In this document: in pieces, positions 16,354 through 25,700 of the stretch
Layout: every line of letters begins with the position of its first letter
How positions within the stretch are numbered: position 1 is the first letter of the stretch
From: Nocardia albiluteola
GTDB taxonomy: Bacteria > Actinomycetota > Actinomycetes > Mycobacteriales > Mycobacteriaceae
Direction of reading: 5' to 3'
Assembly: GCF_018860155.1 (NCBI RefSeq)
Contig: NZ_JAHKNI010000025.1
Location: 40,403-104,402 of the forward strand
DNA length: 64,000 nucleotides
The notes under the pieces: generated by a model
What the model saw: the letters and a program-made list of their open reading frames with translations, nothing else
What the model was told of the DNA's origin: nothing
The model's database searches: none
Program-made: the position numbers and the translations under genes

Positions 16354-17093
16354 CAGAGCTTCGCCTCCTTCGCAGCCTCGGTGAGCGCTCGGTGTGCCGC
16401 GTTGGCGACCCGGGTCTGGCCGACCATATTCGCCCACCGCCAAGCCTCGGTATTGTGCGGCGGATTGACATGACCGCAGTTTTTGCAGGTCCGGCCCTCT
16501 TCGGAGTTGCGTATCACCGCGAACTCCGCCGAACCGACCATGGTTGAGAACTGCCGGACCACATCGTCTTCCTGGCCGCCGAACTGCGTCGGGTCGAAGT
16601 CCGGCGCGCCCTCCGCGGCGGCGGAGTACGCGTGACGGACGATTTCCTTCTTACACTTCTGGCATTTACCGACCATCGCCTCCTCCTGCCCGGCCTCCGT
16701 CGATTGCACCTGGGTGACGGTGACGAGGACGAACGCCTCCGGGTTCTTCTCATCCCGCAGGAACGAGTTGACGCCATGGTATTTCTGGGTCGCCATGATG
16801 GAACCGCTGTCGAGCATCGCCTGGTTCGACCCGTAGGTGACCGCTACTTCGGAGACCGTATTGGCATGGAAGAAGTGGCCATGGTTCTTGTCCGGCCCGC
16901 CCCACATCACCGCGCCACACGGCACGACGGAACCGGCGTCTTCATAAGGAAACAGCGGCATCAGTTGCGCCGCGGCCTTGGCCATGCGCTCGTAGACGCT
17001 GACCTTGAGCGGCTCCTTCCTACCGGTGGGCCCGGGAATACGCCGAGTCGCACTCAGTTCCGGAATCCTCACCGCCTCGACAACTTCAGTCAT
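16353..17093 (-). CDS. Cupin-like protein with zinc-ribbon cysteines, partner of the downstream cupin
   Basis: From the ATG at 17093 (GAGGAG 9 bases upstream) the protein has 246 residues. Its central segment CGAVMWGGPDKNHGHFFHAN followed by TVSEVAVTYG looks like a cupin metal site: two His in GHFFH, and Glu in SEV. Two CxxC pairs follow at KCQKCKKEI (about residue 152) and RTCKNCGHVNPPHN (about 210). It therefore shares its architecture with the coupled downstream gene. I cannot name a characterised homologue. The pair may form a heteromeric ring-cleaving dioxygenase or a regulatory metalloprotein. A start at 17213 would add unlikely sequence. Confidence 0.65.
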   Translation of the reverse strand: MTEVVEAVRIPELSATRRIPGPTGRKEPLKVSVYERMAKAAAQLMPLFPYEDAGSVVPCGAVMWGGPDKNHGHFFHANTVSEVAVTYGSNQAMLDSGSIMATQKYHGVNSFLRDEKNPEAFVLVTVTQVQSTEAGQEEAMVGKCQKCKKEIVRHAYSAAAEGAPDFDPTQFGGQEDDVVRQFSTMVGSAEFAVIRNSEEGRTCKNCGHVNPPHNTEAWRWANMVGQTRVANAAHRALTEAAKEAKL

Positions 17094-17348
17094 CGTTTCG
17101 ACTCCTCGTGCTCTATATGAACCCCGGGTTACCGACACCCAGGCGACGATCGGGTTGCAGCCGCAGCCCTGAAGAACCCCTCGCGGGGAAGAGGACGTGA
17201 TCGCCACCGTCACGCATCAAATGTGTCATCATGCGTGACGGTGACCCACATCACGGAACAACTGTAGCAGCGTTGGCGAACGTGATGCAAGCAGCGCAAA
17301 ATCCACAAAGGCCAGGACAAGCAGCTACCAGACGGCCGGATAGCCAGA

Positions 17349-17388
17349 AAAACAACGCCCCGGGACGCTGGTCGCGTCCCGGGGCGTT
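17349..17388 (-). terminator. Intrinsic terminator of the IclR gene
   Basis: A perfect 14-bp stem (17354-17367 pairing with 17375-17388, GC-rich core CGCCCCGGGACG) with a 7-base loop is followed, in the minus direction, by GTTTTTC. It lies about 20 bases after the stop of the IclR gene, so it ends that minus-strand transcript and insulates the cupin genes. Confidence 0.85.
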
Positions 17389-17408
17389 TGACGATGTGCA
17401 AGAAGCGA

Positions 17409-18245
17409 TCAGCCGAAGCTGGCTCCGAGTTGCTTGGCCGTACGCATCGCGGCCGCGCCTACCTCGCGCTCCCATTCGGCATTGGTCCGCGCGCGCGGTG
17501 CCGTGACCGAGATCGCCCCGCGCACCCGACCGTCACGGTCGCATACCGCAGCGGCCACCGCGCCGACATCGGGTTCACTTTCACCGTCGTTGACGGCATA
17601 GCCACGTCGACGAATCTCTTCGAGCTGCTCGCGCAGCACGGATTTACTCTGCACCGTCGCCGCGGTCGCCGGCTCCAGCGCCTCGTCCGGGTAGATCTTG
17701 TCGAACTCGCCTTCGTCGAGTTGCGCCAGCATGGCCTTGCCGCCGGCGGTCGCGTGCGACGGCAGTGTCCACCCGATACGACTTCCGGTGCGAACCGTCT
17801 GCTCACTTTCGACGCTGTCGATGTACACGACCTCCGCGCCGCGTTGCAGACCCAGATGGACCGTTTCACCGGTTTCATCACGCAGACGCAAGAGGGCATT
17901 GCGGGCGACAACCCGGATCTCGATGTTCTGCAACACAGCCAGACCGATGTCGATGAGCGCGGGCCCCGGTTGATATGCGCGCGAGAATTCGTCCTGCTCC
18001 ACGAACTGGTGGAAGCTCAACGTCGTCAGCATCCGGTGGACCGTCGAACGCGACAACCCCATGGCGCGACTGGCCTCGTTGACCCGGATCTTCGGATTCT
18101 CATTGAACAGAGCCAGCAACCGCAGCACGTTGTCGACCGCACCGATCATGCCCGACGGACGATCCACGGAGGTGTCATCGGCAGACCTGCCCATCGCTTT
18201 CGGCATCGTCTCACCCGCAAAGCCATCGATCCCCTCGGCACCCAT
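17409..18245 (-). CDS. IclR-family transcriptional regulator
   Basis: The protein has an N-terminal winged helix (AVDNVLRLLALFNENPKIRV, then ASRAMGLSRSTVHRMLTTL) and the IclR effector domain (TGETVHLGLQRGAEVVYIDS; PSHATAGGKAMLAQL; GYAVNDGESEPDVGAVAAAV). IclR proteins act as tetramers or dimers that sense small aromatic or organic acids. The start is uncertain; I use the ATG at 18245 and note a second at 18206, both weakly supported. It faces the operon beginning at 18633, and a 13-bp palindrome in the shared region is a candidate operator. A strong terminator follows the gene. Confidence 0.88.
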   Translation of the reverse strand: MGAEGIDGFAGETMPKAMGRSADDTSVDRPSGMIGAVDNVLRLLALFNENPKIRVNEASRAMGLSRSTVHRMLTTLSFHQFVEQDEFSRAYQPGPALIDIGLAVLQNIEIRVVARNALLRLRDETGETVHLGLQRGAEVVYIDSVESEQTVRTGSRIGWTLPSHATAGGKAMLAQLDEGEFDKIYPDEALEPATAATVQSKSVLREQLEEIRRRGYAVNDGESEPDVGAVAAAVCDRDGRVRGAISVTAPRARTNAEWEREVGAAAMRTAKQLGASFG

Positions 18246-18573
18246 TGCTACACGGTATCCCACCCGGTCACACCACCCTTCACCATCGACAGCCCGGAAA
18301 TCGATCGATGACCCGGATGTCATACCAGCCCGTCGAGCAAGGCCGAGCCGGCAACGATCGGAGGACAACCAACCTACCCTACTGTTCCTTGATACGGATC
18401 AGCCATCCCCTACGCGGAACAGTGTGCTCATGGGCCCGAAACCTCCCCACACCGCCGAGACGGGCCGCACATCCGCTTGACAAACCCCAAATTTCGGCGT
18501 CTCACCTGCAAGGTCACGTCTCGGGCAGGATGCGGCCGGGACTTGATCTGTGACACGCATCATGGCATCATTC

Positions 18574-18586
18574 GGAACACTGTTCC
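18574..18586. promoter_or_regulatory. 13-bp palindrome, candidate IclR operator
   Basis: The sequence GGAACACTGTTCC is a perfect inverted repeat of 6-bp arms around one base, 46 bases upstream of the ATG at 18633. Related half-sites (ACTGTTCC near 18381 and GGAACAGTGT near 18416) occur closer to the divergent IclR gene. The layout fits autoregulation plus control of the operon. Confidence 0.55.
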
Positions 18587-18632
18587 TCAGAATGAAACAT
18601 TGTTGAACACTCTCCCCTCTCGAAGGAAAACC

Positions 18633-18899
18633 ATGTCCTTGTTCTTGAGCACCCACCAGTCACCCGGCCTCTCCGAGGAAGAGGTCGCGGCTTACGGCCC
18701 CGAAGTGGCCAAGGGGGTACATGCCACGTTCCGGCACCTGTTCGCCAACAGCGACTCCGGCTACATCGTCACCGTCTATGAAGCCGACTCCGAGGACGCC
18801 GTACGCCAGGAGTTCGAACGCGTCGGCTTCCCGGTCGACGAGATCACCGAGATCGACATCGAATTCGATGCGGCCCAGCTGAACCAGGCGACCGCCTGA
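18633..18899 (+). CDS. Small DUF4242-like ferredoxin-fold protein
   Basis: The ATG at 18633 is preceded by GAAGGAAAA. The 88-residue protein reads SEEEVAAYGPEVAKGVHATF, then a strand SGYIVTVYEADSEDAVRQEF and ERVGFPVDEITEIDIEFD. This resembles the DUF4242 family (small alpha/beta proteins, some described as nickel-responsive). It is the first gene of the plus-strand operon, two bases before the next start. Its role is unknown; it could bind a metal or pathway ligand. Confidence 0.65.
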   Translation: MSLFLSTHQSPGLSEEEVAAYGPEVAKGVHATFRHLFANSDSGYIVTVYEADSEDAVRQEFERVGFPVDEITEIDIEFDAAQLNQATA

Positions 18900-18900
18900 C

Positions 18901-19905
18901 ATGGCCACGCAACTCGAGCCCACGCTCGACCGGCCGATCCAGCTGCAGTTCCGCGGCGACTGGGGTCAGGCCAACATGCACCGTATCTGCGGGTGGATCG
19001 CCCAGGAGCTCGGCGACCGTTGCCCCGAGGGATCCCGCTTCGGGATCTGGTCGGGCCGCGGTGGAACCGATCAGCTGGACGCCCTACAGGCCGGTGAGGT
19101 CGACATCACGATCGTCACACCGACGCCCGCCGTGCGCGCGCTCTATGACGGCAAGGTATCCATCGGCGGCCGGTCGGCCCAGCCCAATCTCCGAGCACTG
19201 GGAGTGATCGGACAGGCCGACCGGCTCGTGGTCGCTGTCGACGCCGAACTTCCGGTCCGGTCGGTGTCGGAGCTCGCGGCGATCGCCGACCAGCTCGTCA
19301 TCGCCACCTCACAAGATGACGGTGTCAATCTCATCGGATGGGCGGCCCACCACGGTTTGCGGCTCGCCGACGCGGATCCGGACTCGCTACGAGCCGGCGG
19401 AGCCCGGTTCTTCTACTCCGAGCGCCCGTTTCCCGCAATCCACCAATTCGCCACGGGTAAGGCGAACGTCCTCATCCATGAGGCGATCAATACGCCGGCT
19501 TGGCAGCGCATCGCCAACGCGCGCCCAGTGCGCTATCTCGATTGGGGCACAAAGGTATTCGACGGCTTTGCGGCGGTCGGCTGGCCTGCGGCAGAGGTGG
19601 CCGCAGGATATCTGCCCGGTTTGGAACAACCGCTGCAGACGCTCAACTTCGCGGATTTCGCGATCATATGCCGCGACGACCTTCCCGACGACATCGCCTA
19701 TCTCGCGACGTGGTGCATGGTCAAAACGCGGCGGGCGCTCGAGTCGCAGTACGCCCACTTCCCGCCCGACCACTCGCCCGTCACGTATCCGCTCGACCCC
19801 GCGGCAATGGCCGATACTCCGATTCCGCTGCACCCAGCCGCGGCTCGGGCCTATGCCGACCTGGCCGACGATACCGGCGACGACCACATTCTCATCTGGA
19901 GTTGA
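18901..19905 (+). CDS. TAXI/NMT1-like periplasmic-binding-fold protein without signal peptide
   Basis: The 334-residue protein resembles TAXI-type solute-binding proteins (NMHRICGWIAQELGDRCPEG, then GRGGTDQLDALQAGEVDITIV) but starts directly with MATQLEPTLDRPIQLQF, with no signal peptide or lipobox, so it should be cytoplasmic. No TRAP membrane subunits are nearby. Enzymes of this fold exist, for example 4,5-dihydroxyphthalate decarboxylase (about 330 residues), so a decarboxylase role is possible. It sits in an operon with redox proteins and a class II aldolase-fold protein. Function is inferred, not shown. Confidence 0.6.
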   Translation: MATQLEPTLDRPIQLQFRGDWGQANMHRICGWIAQELGDRCPEGSRFGIWSGRGGTDQLDALQAGEVDITIVTPTPAVRALYDGKVSIGGRSAQPNLRALGVIGQADRLVVAVDAELPVRSVSELAAIADQLVIATSQDDGVNLIGWAAHHGLRLADADPDSLRAGGARFFYSERPFPAIHQFATGKANVLIHEAINTPAWQRIANARPVRYLDWGTKVFDGFAAVGWPAAEVAAGYLPGLEQPLQTLNFADFAIICRDDLPDDIAYLATWCMVKTRRALESQYAHFPPDHSPVTYPLDPAAMADTPIPLHPAAARAYADLADDTGDDHILIWS

Positions 19906-19911
19906 TCGGGA

Positions 19912-20901
19912 ATGCTCGACACAGACCTGTTGATCATCGGTGGCGGTCCCGTCGGCCTGTATGCCTGCTATTACGCGGGCATGCGCGGCCTGTCCGTCAC
20001 CGTGGTCGACAGCCTTCCCCACCTGGGGGGACAAACCGCAGCCCTGTATCCCGAGAAGGACATCTATGACATCGCAGGGTTCCCGGCGGTCACCGGTCGC
20101 GAACTCGTGGCCCGGCTCACCGAGCAGGCCATGACCGCCGACCCCACCGTCGTTCTCCGTGCGGAAGCACTGCGGTTGGCGGACATGCCCGACAACGGAT
20201 TCCTCGTCACCACGACCAACGAGAACAGCATCCGCGCCCGCGCGATCCTGCTCACCGCGGGCATCGGCCGCTTCACACCGCGGCCGCTCCCGGCCCTCGA
20301 CGGCTACACCGGCGCCGGCATCGAGCACGTCCTCGACGCACCCCACACCTACGCCGATCGGGATGTGGTCATCGTGGGCGGCGGGGACAGCGCGGTGGAT
20401 TGGGCCAACGCACTCGCGCCGCATTCGCGGTCGGTCACCGTCGTGCACCGCCGGGCGCGGTTCCGCGCACACGAAAGCTCCGTCGCCGCACTGCGATCCG
20501 GTGCGGCCCGCGTGCTGATCAACAGCGAGATCAGCCAGGTCCACGGAGCCACGGCGCTCGAAGCGGTCACCGTCCGCGATTGCACCTCCGGCGCCTCCGA
20601 ACGTATCCCCGCGACCCTGCTGGTACCGGCCCTCGGCCATATCGCATCTCTCGGCGGTCTCACCTCGTGGGGAGTCGAGTTCCTCGGAAAGCAGATCCCG
20701 GTCGACACGGATATGGCCACCAGCCGCCCCGGCGTCTACGCCGCGGGCGACATCACCACTTACCCCGGCAAGGTGGCGCTCATTGCCGTGGGATTCGGCG
20801 AAGCCGCAACGGCCGTGAACAACATCGCGGTGGCGTTGCATCCGGACGAGCAACTGTTCCCTGGTCACTCCAGCGAGAAGCTGCCCGAGCCGGCGCAGTG
20901 A
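19912..20901 (+). CDS. Ferredoxin--NADP+ reductase, thioredoxin-reductase-like type
   Basis: The 329-residue flavoprotein starts with an FAD motif LLIIGGGPVGLYACYYAG, has LGGQTAALYPEKDIYDIAGF characteristic of TrxR-like FNRs, an NADPH motif VIVGGGDSAVDWANAL (about residue 150), and the C-terminal FAD motif GVYAAGDITTYPGKVALIAV. The CxxC of thioredoxin reductases is absent, as expected for FNR. It should exchange electrons between NADPH and the ferredoxin encoded 13 bases downstream. An oxygenase that uses this chain is not obvious in the operon. Confidence 0.9.
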   Translation: MLDTDLLIIGGGPVGLYACYYAGMRGLSVTVVDSLPHLGGQTAALYPEKDIYDIAGFPAVTGRELVARLTEQAMTADPTVVLRAEALRLADMPDNGFLVTTTNENSIRARAILLTAGIGRFTPRPLPALDGYTGAGIEHVLDAPHTYADRDVVIVGGGDSAVDWANALAPHSRSVTVVHRRARFRAHESSVAALRSGAARVLINSEISQVHGATALEAVTVRDCTSGASERIPATLLVPALGHIASLGGLTSWGVEFLGKQIPVDTDMATSRPGVYAAGDITTYPGKVALIAVGFGEAATAVNNIAVALHPDEQLFPGHSSEKLPEPAQ

Positions 20902-20914
20902 AAGGACAGCCCCC

Positions 20915-21247
20915 ATGGCCTATGTAATCAATGAAAAGTGCATCAATGAGCTCGACGGCTCCTGCGTCGATGTGTGTCCCGTCGACTGCATCTACGAGGG
21001 CTTGACGAAGCGCTACATCAACCCGAACGAATGCATCGAGTGCGCGGCGTGCCTGACCGAGTGCCCGGTCTCGGCGATCATGGCGCCCAAAGACATCACA
21101 GACCCGACGTGGCGAGATGACAACGCGGCGTTCTTTGCGGTGCCCCTACCGGGCCGCGACGAAGCGCTCGGCGATCCAGGTGGGTCCATTGGCATCGGCC
21201 CCATCGGCGTGGATACCCCCCTGGCCGCTTCGCTCGCTGACGGGTAG
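20915..21247 (+). CDS. 7Fe-type (3Fe-4S/4Fe-4S) ferredoxin, FdxA-like
   Basis: The 110-residue protein begins MAYVINEKCINELDGSC and continues VDVCPVDCIYEG, then NECIECAACLTECPVSAIM, the two-cluster pattern of FdxA ferredoxins. The C-terminal third is a Gly/Pro-rich tail. It follows its FNR by 13 bases and is preceded by AAAGGACAG. It is expected to be the electron carrier of the operon. Confidence 0.9.
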   Translation: MAYVINEKCINELDGSCVDVCPVDCIYEGLTKRYINPNECIECAACLTECPVSAIMAPKDITDPTWRDDNAAFFAVPLPGRDEALGDPGGSIGIGPIGVDTPLAASLADG

Positions 21248-21291
21248 CGCAGCACAATCCGAAACCGCTACAGCAGAAAGGACTCTCATCG

Positions 21292-21981
21292 ATGAGCGTT
21301 GTCGAGGATGTTGTTCATGCCAGCCGTGCCCTCGCGACCGCAGGCCTGTCCGATATGGTCTGGGGCCATGCCTCGGTCCGTGACCCGGACGGCAAAGGAG
21401 CCTGGATGAAGGCATCCGGGTTCGGATTCGAAGAAATCGATGCGGGCCGCGTCGTACTGGTTTCACACAACGGTGACGTGCTCGCCGGCACCGGTAAGCG
21501 GCATCTGGAATTTCCGATCCACACCGAGATCCTGGCTCGGCGCACGGATGTCGGTGCGGTTGTGCATACCCATGCGCCCGCGCTCAGCGCCTTCTCGTCG
21601 CTGCAGCGCGATCTGTTGCCGATTTCCCATGACGCCGTGCCGTTCGCCCACCCACAGCTGCCCCGGTTCACGGTCACCGGCGCGTTGATCGCGACCCGAG
21701 ATCTGGGCCGGGCCCTGGCCGAGGAACTCGGTGATGCCAACGGCATTCTCATGCCGCACCATGGGGCGGTGACCGTCGGCCCGGATATCGCAACCGCCGT
21801 CATGTACGCCGTGCTCCTCGAACGCGCCTGCCGCACACAGCTTCTCGCTGACGCAGCCGGGGGCCCGCAAACCGCTTCCGATGCCGCGGAGACCCGCTTC
21901 AAACGCGAACAGATCTGGAATCCGGGCCAGCTGAACATCGGCTGGGAGTATCTTGTGCGCCGCAGCGGCACCGAGGCCTGA
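21292..21981 (+). CDS. Class II aldolase/adducin family protein, possible aromatic-acid decarboxylase
   Basis: The 229-residue protein shows the zinc-site pattern of class II aldolases: VVHTHAPALSAFSS (HxH, about residue 94) and a later His pair in LMPHHGAVTVG (about 155), with an acidic residue in FPIHTEILA (about 78). Members include sugar-phosphate aldolases and, in actinobacteria, 3,4-dihydroxyphthalate decarboxylases. In this aromatic context decarboxylation of a dihydroxylated aromatic acid is at least as likely as aldol cleavage. An AAAGGA site precedes the ATG. The specific reaction is inferred. Confidence 0.8.
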   Translation: MSVVEDVVHASRALATAGLSDMVWGHASVRDPDGKGAWMKASGFGFEEIDAGRVVLVSHNGDVLAGTGKRHLEFPIHTEILARRTDVGAVVHTHAPALSAFSSLQRDLLPISHDAVPFAHPQLPRFTVTGALIATRDLGRALAEELGDANGILMPHHGAVTVGPDIATAVMYAVLLERACRTQLLADAAGGPQTASDAAETRFKREQIWNPGQLNIGWEYLVRRSGTEA

Positions 21982-21982
21982 G

Positions 21983-22540
21983 ATGACCGCGGACCATCAC
22001 AGACTGCGCGAGGCGATCACGGAAGAACTGGATCGAATCGACCGGATAGCCGCGCAACTCTGGGACGGCGACTGCGATTTCACCGCCGACAGCGGCCATC
22101 CGGGCTGGTCGTTCGGCCACGTCGCCGCCCACATTGCCAGGGGTAGCGACTTCTTGGCCGGGGTGCTGCTCACCCTGTCCAGCGGTTCCGACGAGCTGCG
22201 GAACAACGCACTCGAGCGGTCGGACGAAATCGACCGGGAGGCCACCCGTCCCGGCGCGGTCATCATCACCGACTTCGAACAGGCGGCTCACCGATTCGCG
22301 CACAGTATCGACACCGTGCCGGAAGACCGCTGGTCCAGCACCCGGGTCGCGACCGGCCGCATTTCGGCATCGGTCGAAGACATCATCGAAATATGGCTCC
22401 AGGAAATGCGCATCCACGTTCCCGCATTGACACTCGGCCACGAACAAGACAGCCGGGCACCCCGGAGCCAGTGCCTGATCACCGACTTCCTACCCGAGAC
22501 CGCGCACCCACCGCGGCCAGCGGGCGGCGATCGCCCATGA
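21983..22540 (+). CDS. DinB/maleylpyruvate-isomerase-fold protein (probable mycothiol-dependent)
   Basis: The 185-residue protein begins one base after the previous stop. It has the metal-binding pattern of the mycothiol-dependent isomerase fold: His in FGHVAAHIARG (about residue 47) and the E-x3-H pair in LQEMRIHVPAL (about 140), in a four-helix bundle layout. Such enzymes use mycothiol as a co-substrate in isomerisation or transfer. A four-base ATGA overlap links it to the small gene that follows. The substrate is unknown. Confidence 0.7.
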   Translation: MTADHHRLREAITEELDRIDRIAAQLWDGDCDFTADSGHPGWSFGHVAAHIARGSDFLAGVLLTLSSGSDELRNNALERSDEIDREATRPGAVIITDFEQAAHRFAHSIDTVPEDRWSSTRVATGRISASVEDIIEIWLQEMRIHVPALTLGHEQDSRAPRSQCLITDFLPETAHPPRPAGGDRP

Positions 22541-22758
22541 CCGCCGCGGGATGGTTCCCATCCGAAGGTGATGTCCACGTACGGATCTGGCTGGCCGGCG
22601 TGGTCTTCGACTACACGGCCGCCGCGGCGGCAGTTCGGAACCTGATCGATGATTGGATGCGAAAGCGTTGGTGCACACTCGAATTCCTGCAATCGACCAT
22701 GGATGACTGTCGGCTGCTGCCGCGCCTGCCGTGCGAACAATTGTTCCTCGGACCGTGA
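22537..22758 (+). CDS. Small hypothetical protein, translationally coupled
   Basis: A 73-residue frame starts at the ATG of an ATGA overlap with the preceding gene. It reads MTAAGWFPSEGDVHVRIWLA and contains a tryptophan-rich C-terminal half (DDWMRKRWCTLEFLQ) with Cys residues. I do not recognise a family. The overlap and codon pattern suggest a real gene, perhaps an accessory subunit. It converges on the large kinase gene. Confidence 0.45.
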   Translation: MTAAGWFPSEGDVHVRIWLAGVVFDYTAAAAAVRNLIDDWMRKRWCTLEFLQSTMDDCRLLPRLPCEQLFLGP

Positions 22759-22793
22759 CCGGTAGCGCCGAACAACCTCATGCCCCGCAACAA

Positions 22794-25700
22794 CTAGCCC
22801 GCCGATACCGTGGTCAGAAAGGCCTGGGGAATTCTCGGCCACGCATCGTGCCAGTGCCCCGTGCGGAGATCGGTTTCGAGAGCGCGGATCAGTGCTGTGA
22901 TCGCAGGGCCTTCATCGCGTAGCGGGCGGATCAGACCGATTTCGGCGCAGGTGGCCAGCGCCGGGATGAGCGTGTCCTTGGCCTCGTCGGTTCGGCCCGC
23001 GGCAGCGCGGCATGCTGCGAGCAGTAGTTGTGCGTGCAGCGCGGCCCGCGGTCGCTGTACGGCGTCGATGGATGCCCGCAAGGCCGCGGCGCGGGTGCAG
23101 GCGGTGGCCAGCTGGGCGCGTGTCCCGTCGTTGAGCAGCAGGCGGATTTCGGAATCCTCGTTCAATTCGGCGGTCAGCGTTGCGATGCCGTCGTCGCCCT
23201 CGGCGGGTGTTTCGGCGATCGTGATCGGGAGTCCGAGCCGGATCTGTTCGTTGGCGATGCGTGCGGCCAGCCGCGGGAGGGCGAGAGTCCGCGCGATGCG
23301 GGCACTCTCGTCCAGGAGTTTCATCGCCGCATCGAGATCGCCGTGCACGGCTTTGATCCGGGCGCCGGTGGCGTACACGGCCATGATGAATTCGACCAAA
23401 CCTCCCTCGATGACGTGTTCGCGCACTTCATCCAGTAGTTGCTCGGCCGCACCGAGTTCGTCGCGTTCGTAAAGCAGGTCACCGAGCAGTGCCCCAGCCA
23501 GCCGTGCCACGTAGGACCGCTCGCTGGACGCCTGCAGAGCGGTGCGGAAGCTGCGTTCAGCAGCGTCGATATCGAGTTGTTCGCGCGCGGCGAGGCCGGC
23601 CAGGCAGTGGCTGTACATCAGTCCGTATGTTCCGCCGATCTGCTGGTTGTAGGGCGCGGCCCAGTCGAGCCAGGTCCGCGCTCGGTCGAACTCGAACCGG
23701 TAGATCGCCAGAATCGCCGCAACGCCCGACGCCGCGGACAGTGCCCACGGGGAAAGGGTGTCGGTGCGGGCAAGGCAATCGGCGACCGTCTGGTCCGCGC
23801 CTGCTACCCGGTCGGCCAGTGCGCGGGCGAAGGCTGCGATGAGGGCTGCCTCGGCCGCGATGTCGGAATCAGCGCCGTGGACCGCACCTCCCAGCGCGGT
23901 GCGCACCAGCCGCAGCGTCGTATTCATCTCGGCGGGTTGGCGCAGCATCATCTGTGCCCAAGCAAGGGCGACCAGGAGCCGCGGGCGGGTCGCGAGCCCA
24001 GCTGGTGGAAGTTTGCCGACCAGTCCGAGCAACGTGGCGAACCGGGCGTGCTGGACATAATCCATCGCATGCGTCTCGACGAGCTCGACGGCCTGCTCCT
24101 CGTCACCGGCGGCGAGGGCATGATCGATTGCCTCGCTGAGCATCCCGTGCTCACCGAACCACGCGGCGGCGGCACGATGCAGTGCCTGCACCCGCTCCGG
24201 GTGGTCGCGTGCCAGACGTTGCCGCAGGAACTGTGCGAAGAGATGAGAGTAGCGGAACCATTCGCCGGACTCGTCGATTCGACGCAGGAAAAGATCACGC
24301 CGTTCGATGTCCTCCACCAGGGCTTGCCCGTGCCGTCGCCCGGTCAGCGCGCTGGTCAGATCCCCACAGATACGTTCGGGCAGTGAGGTTTCCAGTAGCA
24401 CATCGAGAAGCGTGGGATCCACTGCATTCAGGACGTTTTCGGCCAGGTATGCGGCGATGGTGTGGTGCCGTCCCGACATGTGACTGATCAATTCGGCCGG
24501 ATCATGATGTCCGCGCAGTGACAGCGATGCCAATTGCAACGCGGCGGCCCACCCTTCGGTGCGGTCGCGCAACCCGGTGACCTCGTCGCCGGACAACGGC
24601 AGCCCGCCCACCTCGACCAGGAACGAGTTCGCTTCCGTGTCATCGAAACGCAATGCGGCGGAATCAATTTCGACAAGTTCGTCGCGAACACGCAAGGTAG
24701 CCATCGGCAATCCCGCCGATGACCTACTGGTGACGACGATCTGCAAATGGTGGCAGCCGTTCTCCAGCAGGAACCGCAGGGCCCCGCCGGCGGCGGTGTC
24801 GGTGACCCGATGCCAATCGTCGATGACGACCGCCACCCGTTCACCGTGCTCATGGATCGTGTTGATCAGTGTGGTGAGGACATACCGCGTGGCCGGCTCG
24901 CCCTGCTCCTCTAGGACTTGATGCAACGACGGTGCCAGGGCTGGGCGGACGCGGTGAATGGCCTCGATGAGGTGCGTCAGGAACCACACGAGATTGTTGT
25001 CGTCGTGGTCGGCATTGAGCCACGCGACGGCGACGTCCTGTTCCTCGGACAGGTATGTTGCCCATTGGGCCGCCAGGGTGCTCTTGCCGAACCCGGCCGG
25101 GGCGTGGATCACGGTCAGCCGAGGCCGGGCTCCTGCCCGTAAAGCGTCGATCAACCTGCCACGATGCACCAGCGCCCGGCCCGATATCACCGGCCGGTAC
25201 TTGGTCTCGGGACTCGGAGGCGCACTCGAATGCCGCACCGACGGTGACCAGTCGCTCCGAATCGCTGATGAGCCGGTGGTCTGGTGCGAGTTGGCCACGT
25301 GGTCATCGGCGGCGATCATGGGCAACGTCATGTCCTGCACCGCCACGCCGCTATGGCGCTGGATATCACGCAACAATTCACCAAACGCCGCGGCCGAACG
25401 CGGGCGGTCGGCCGGGTCGCGCGCCATGCTGGCCTCGATGGCGGCGCACATATCGGAGGAAAAGCCGTCGGGCCGCAGGTCCGGCACCGGGGCGTCGGCG
25501 ATCCGCACGAACTGCGCTACCAATTGCTCGCCCGATCGGCGCTCGAAGGCGGCATGACCGGTGATCATGCAGAACAGCGTTGCGCCGAGCCCATACACGT
25601 CCGAAGCCACCGACGGGCTACCCGATCGCAAGACCTCGGGAGCGGTGAACGCCGGCGAACCGGTCACCACGCCGGCGGTGGTCTCGAAACCGCCCTCGAT

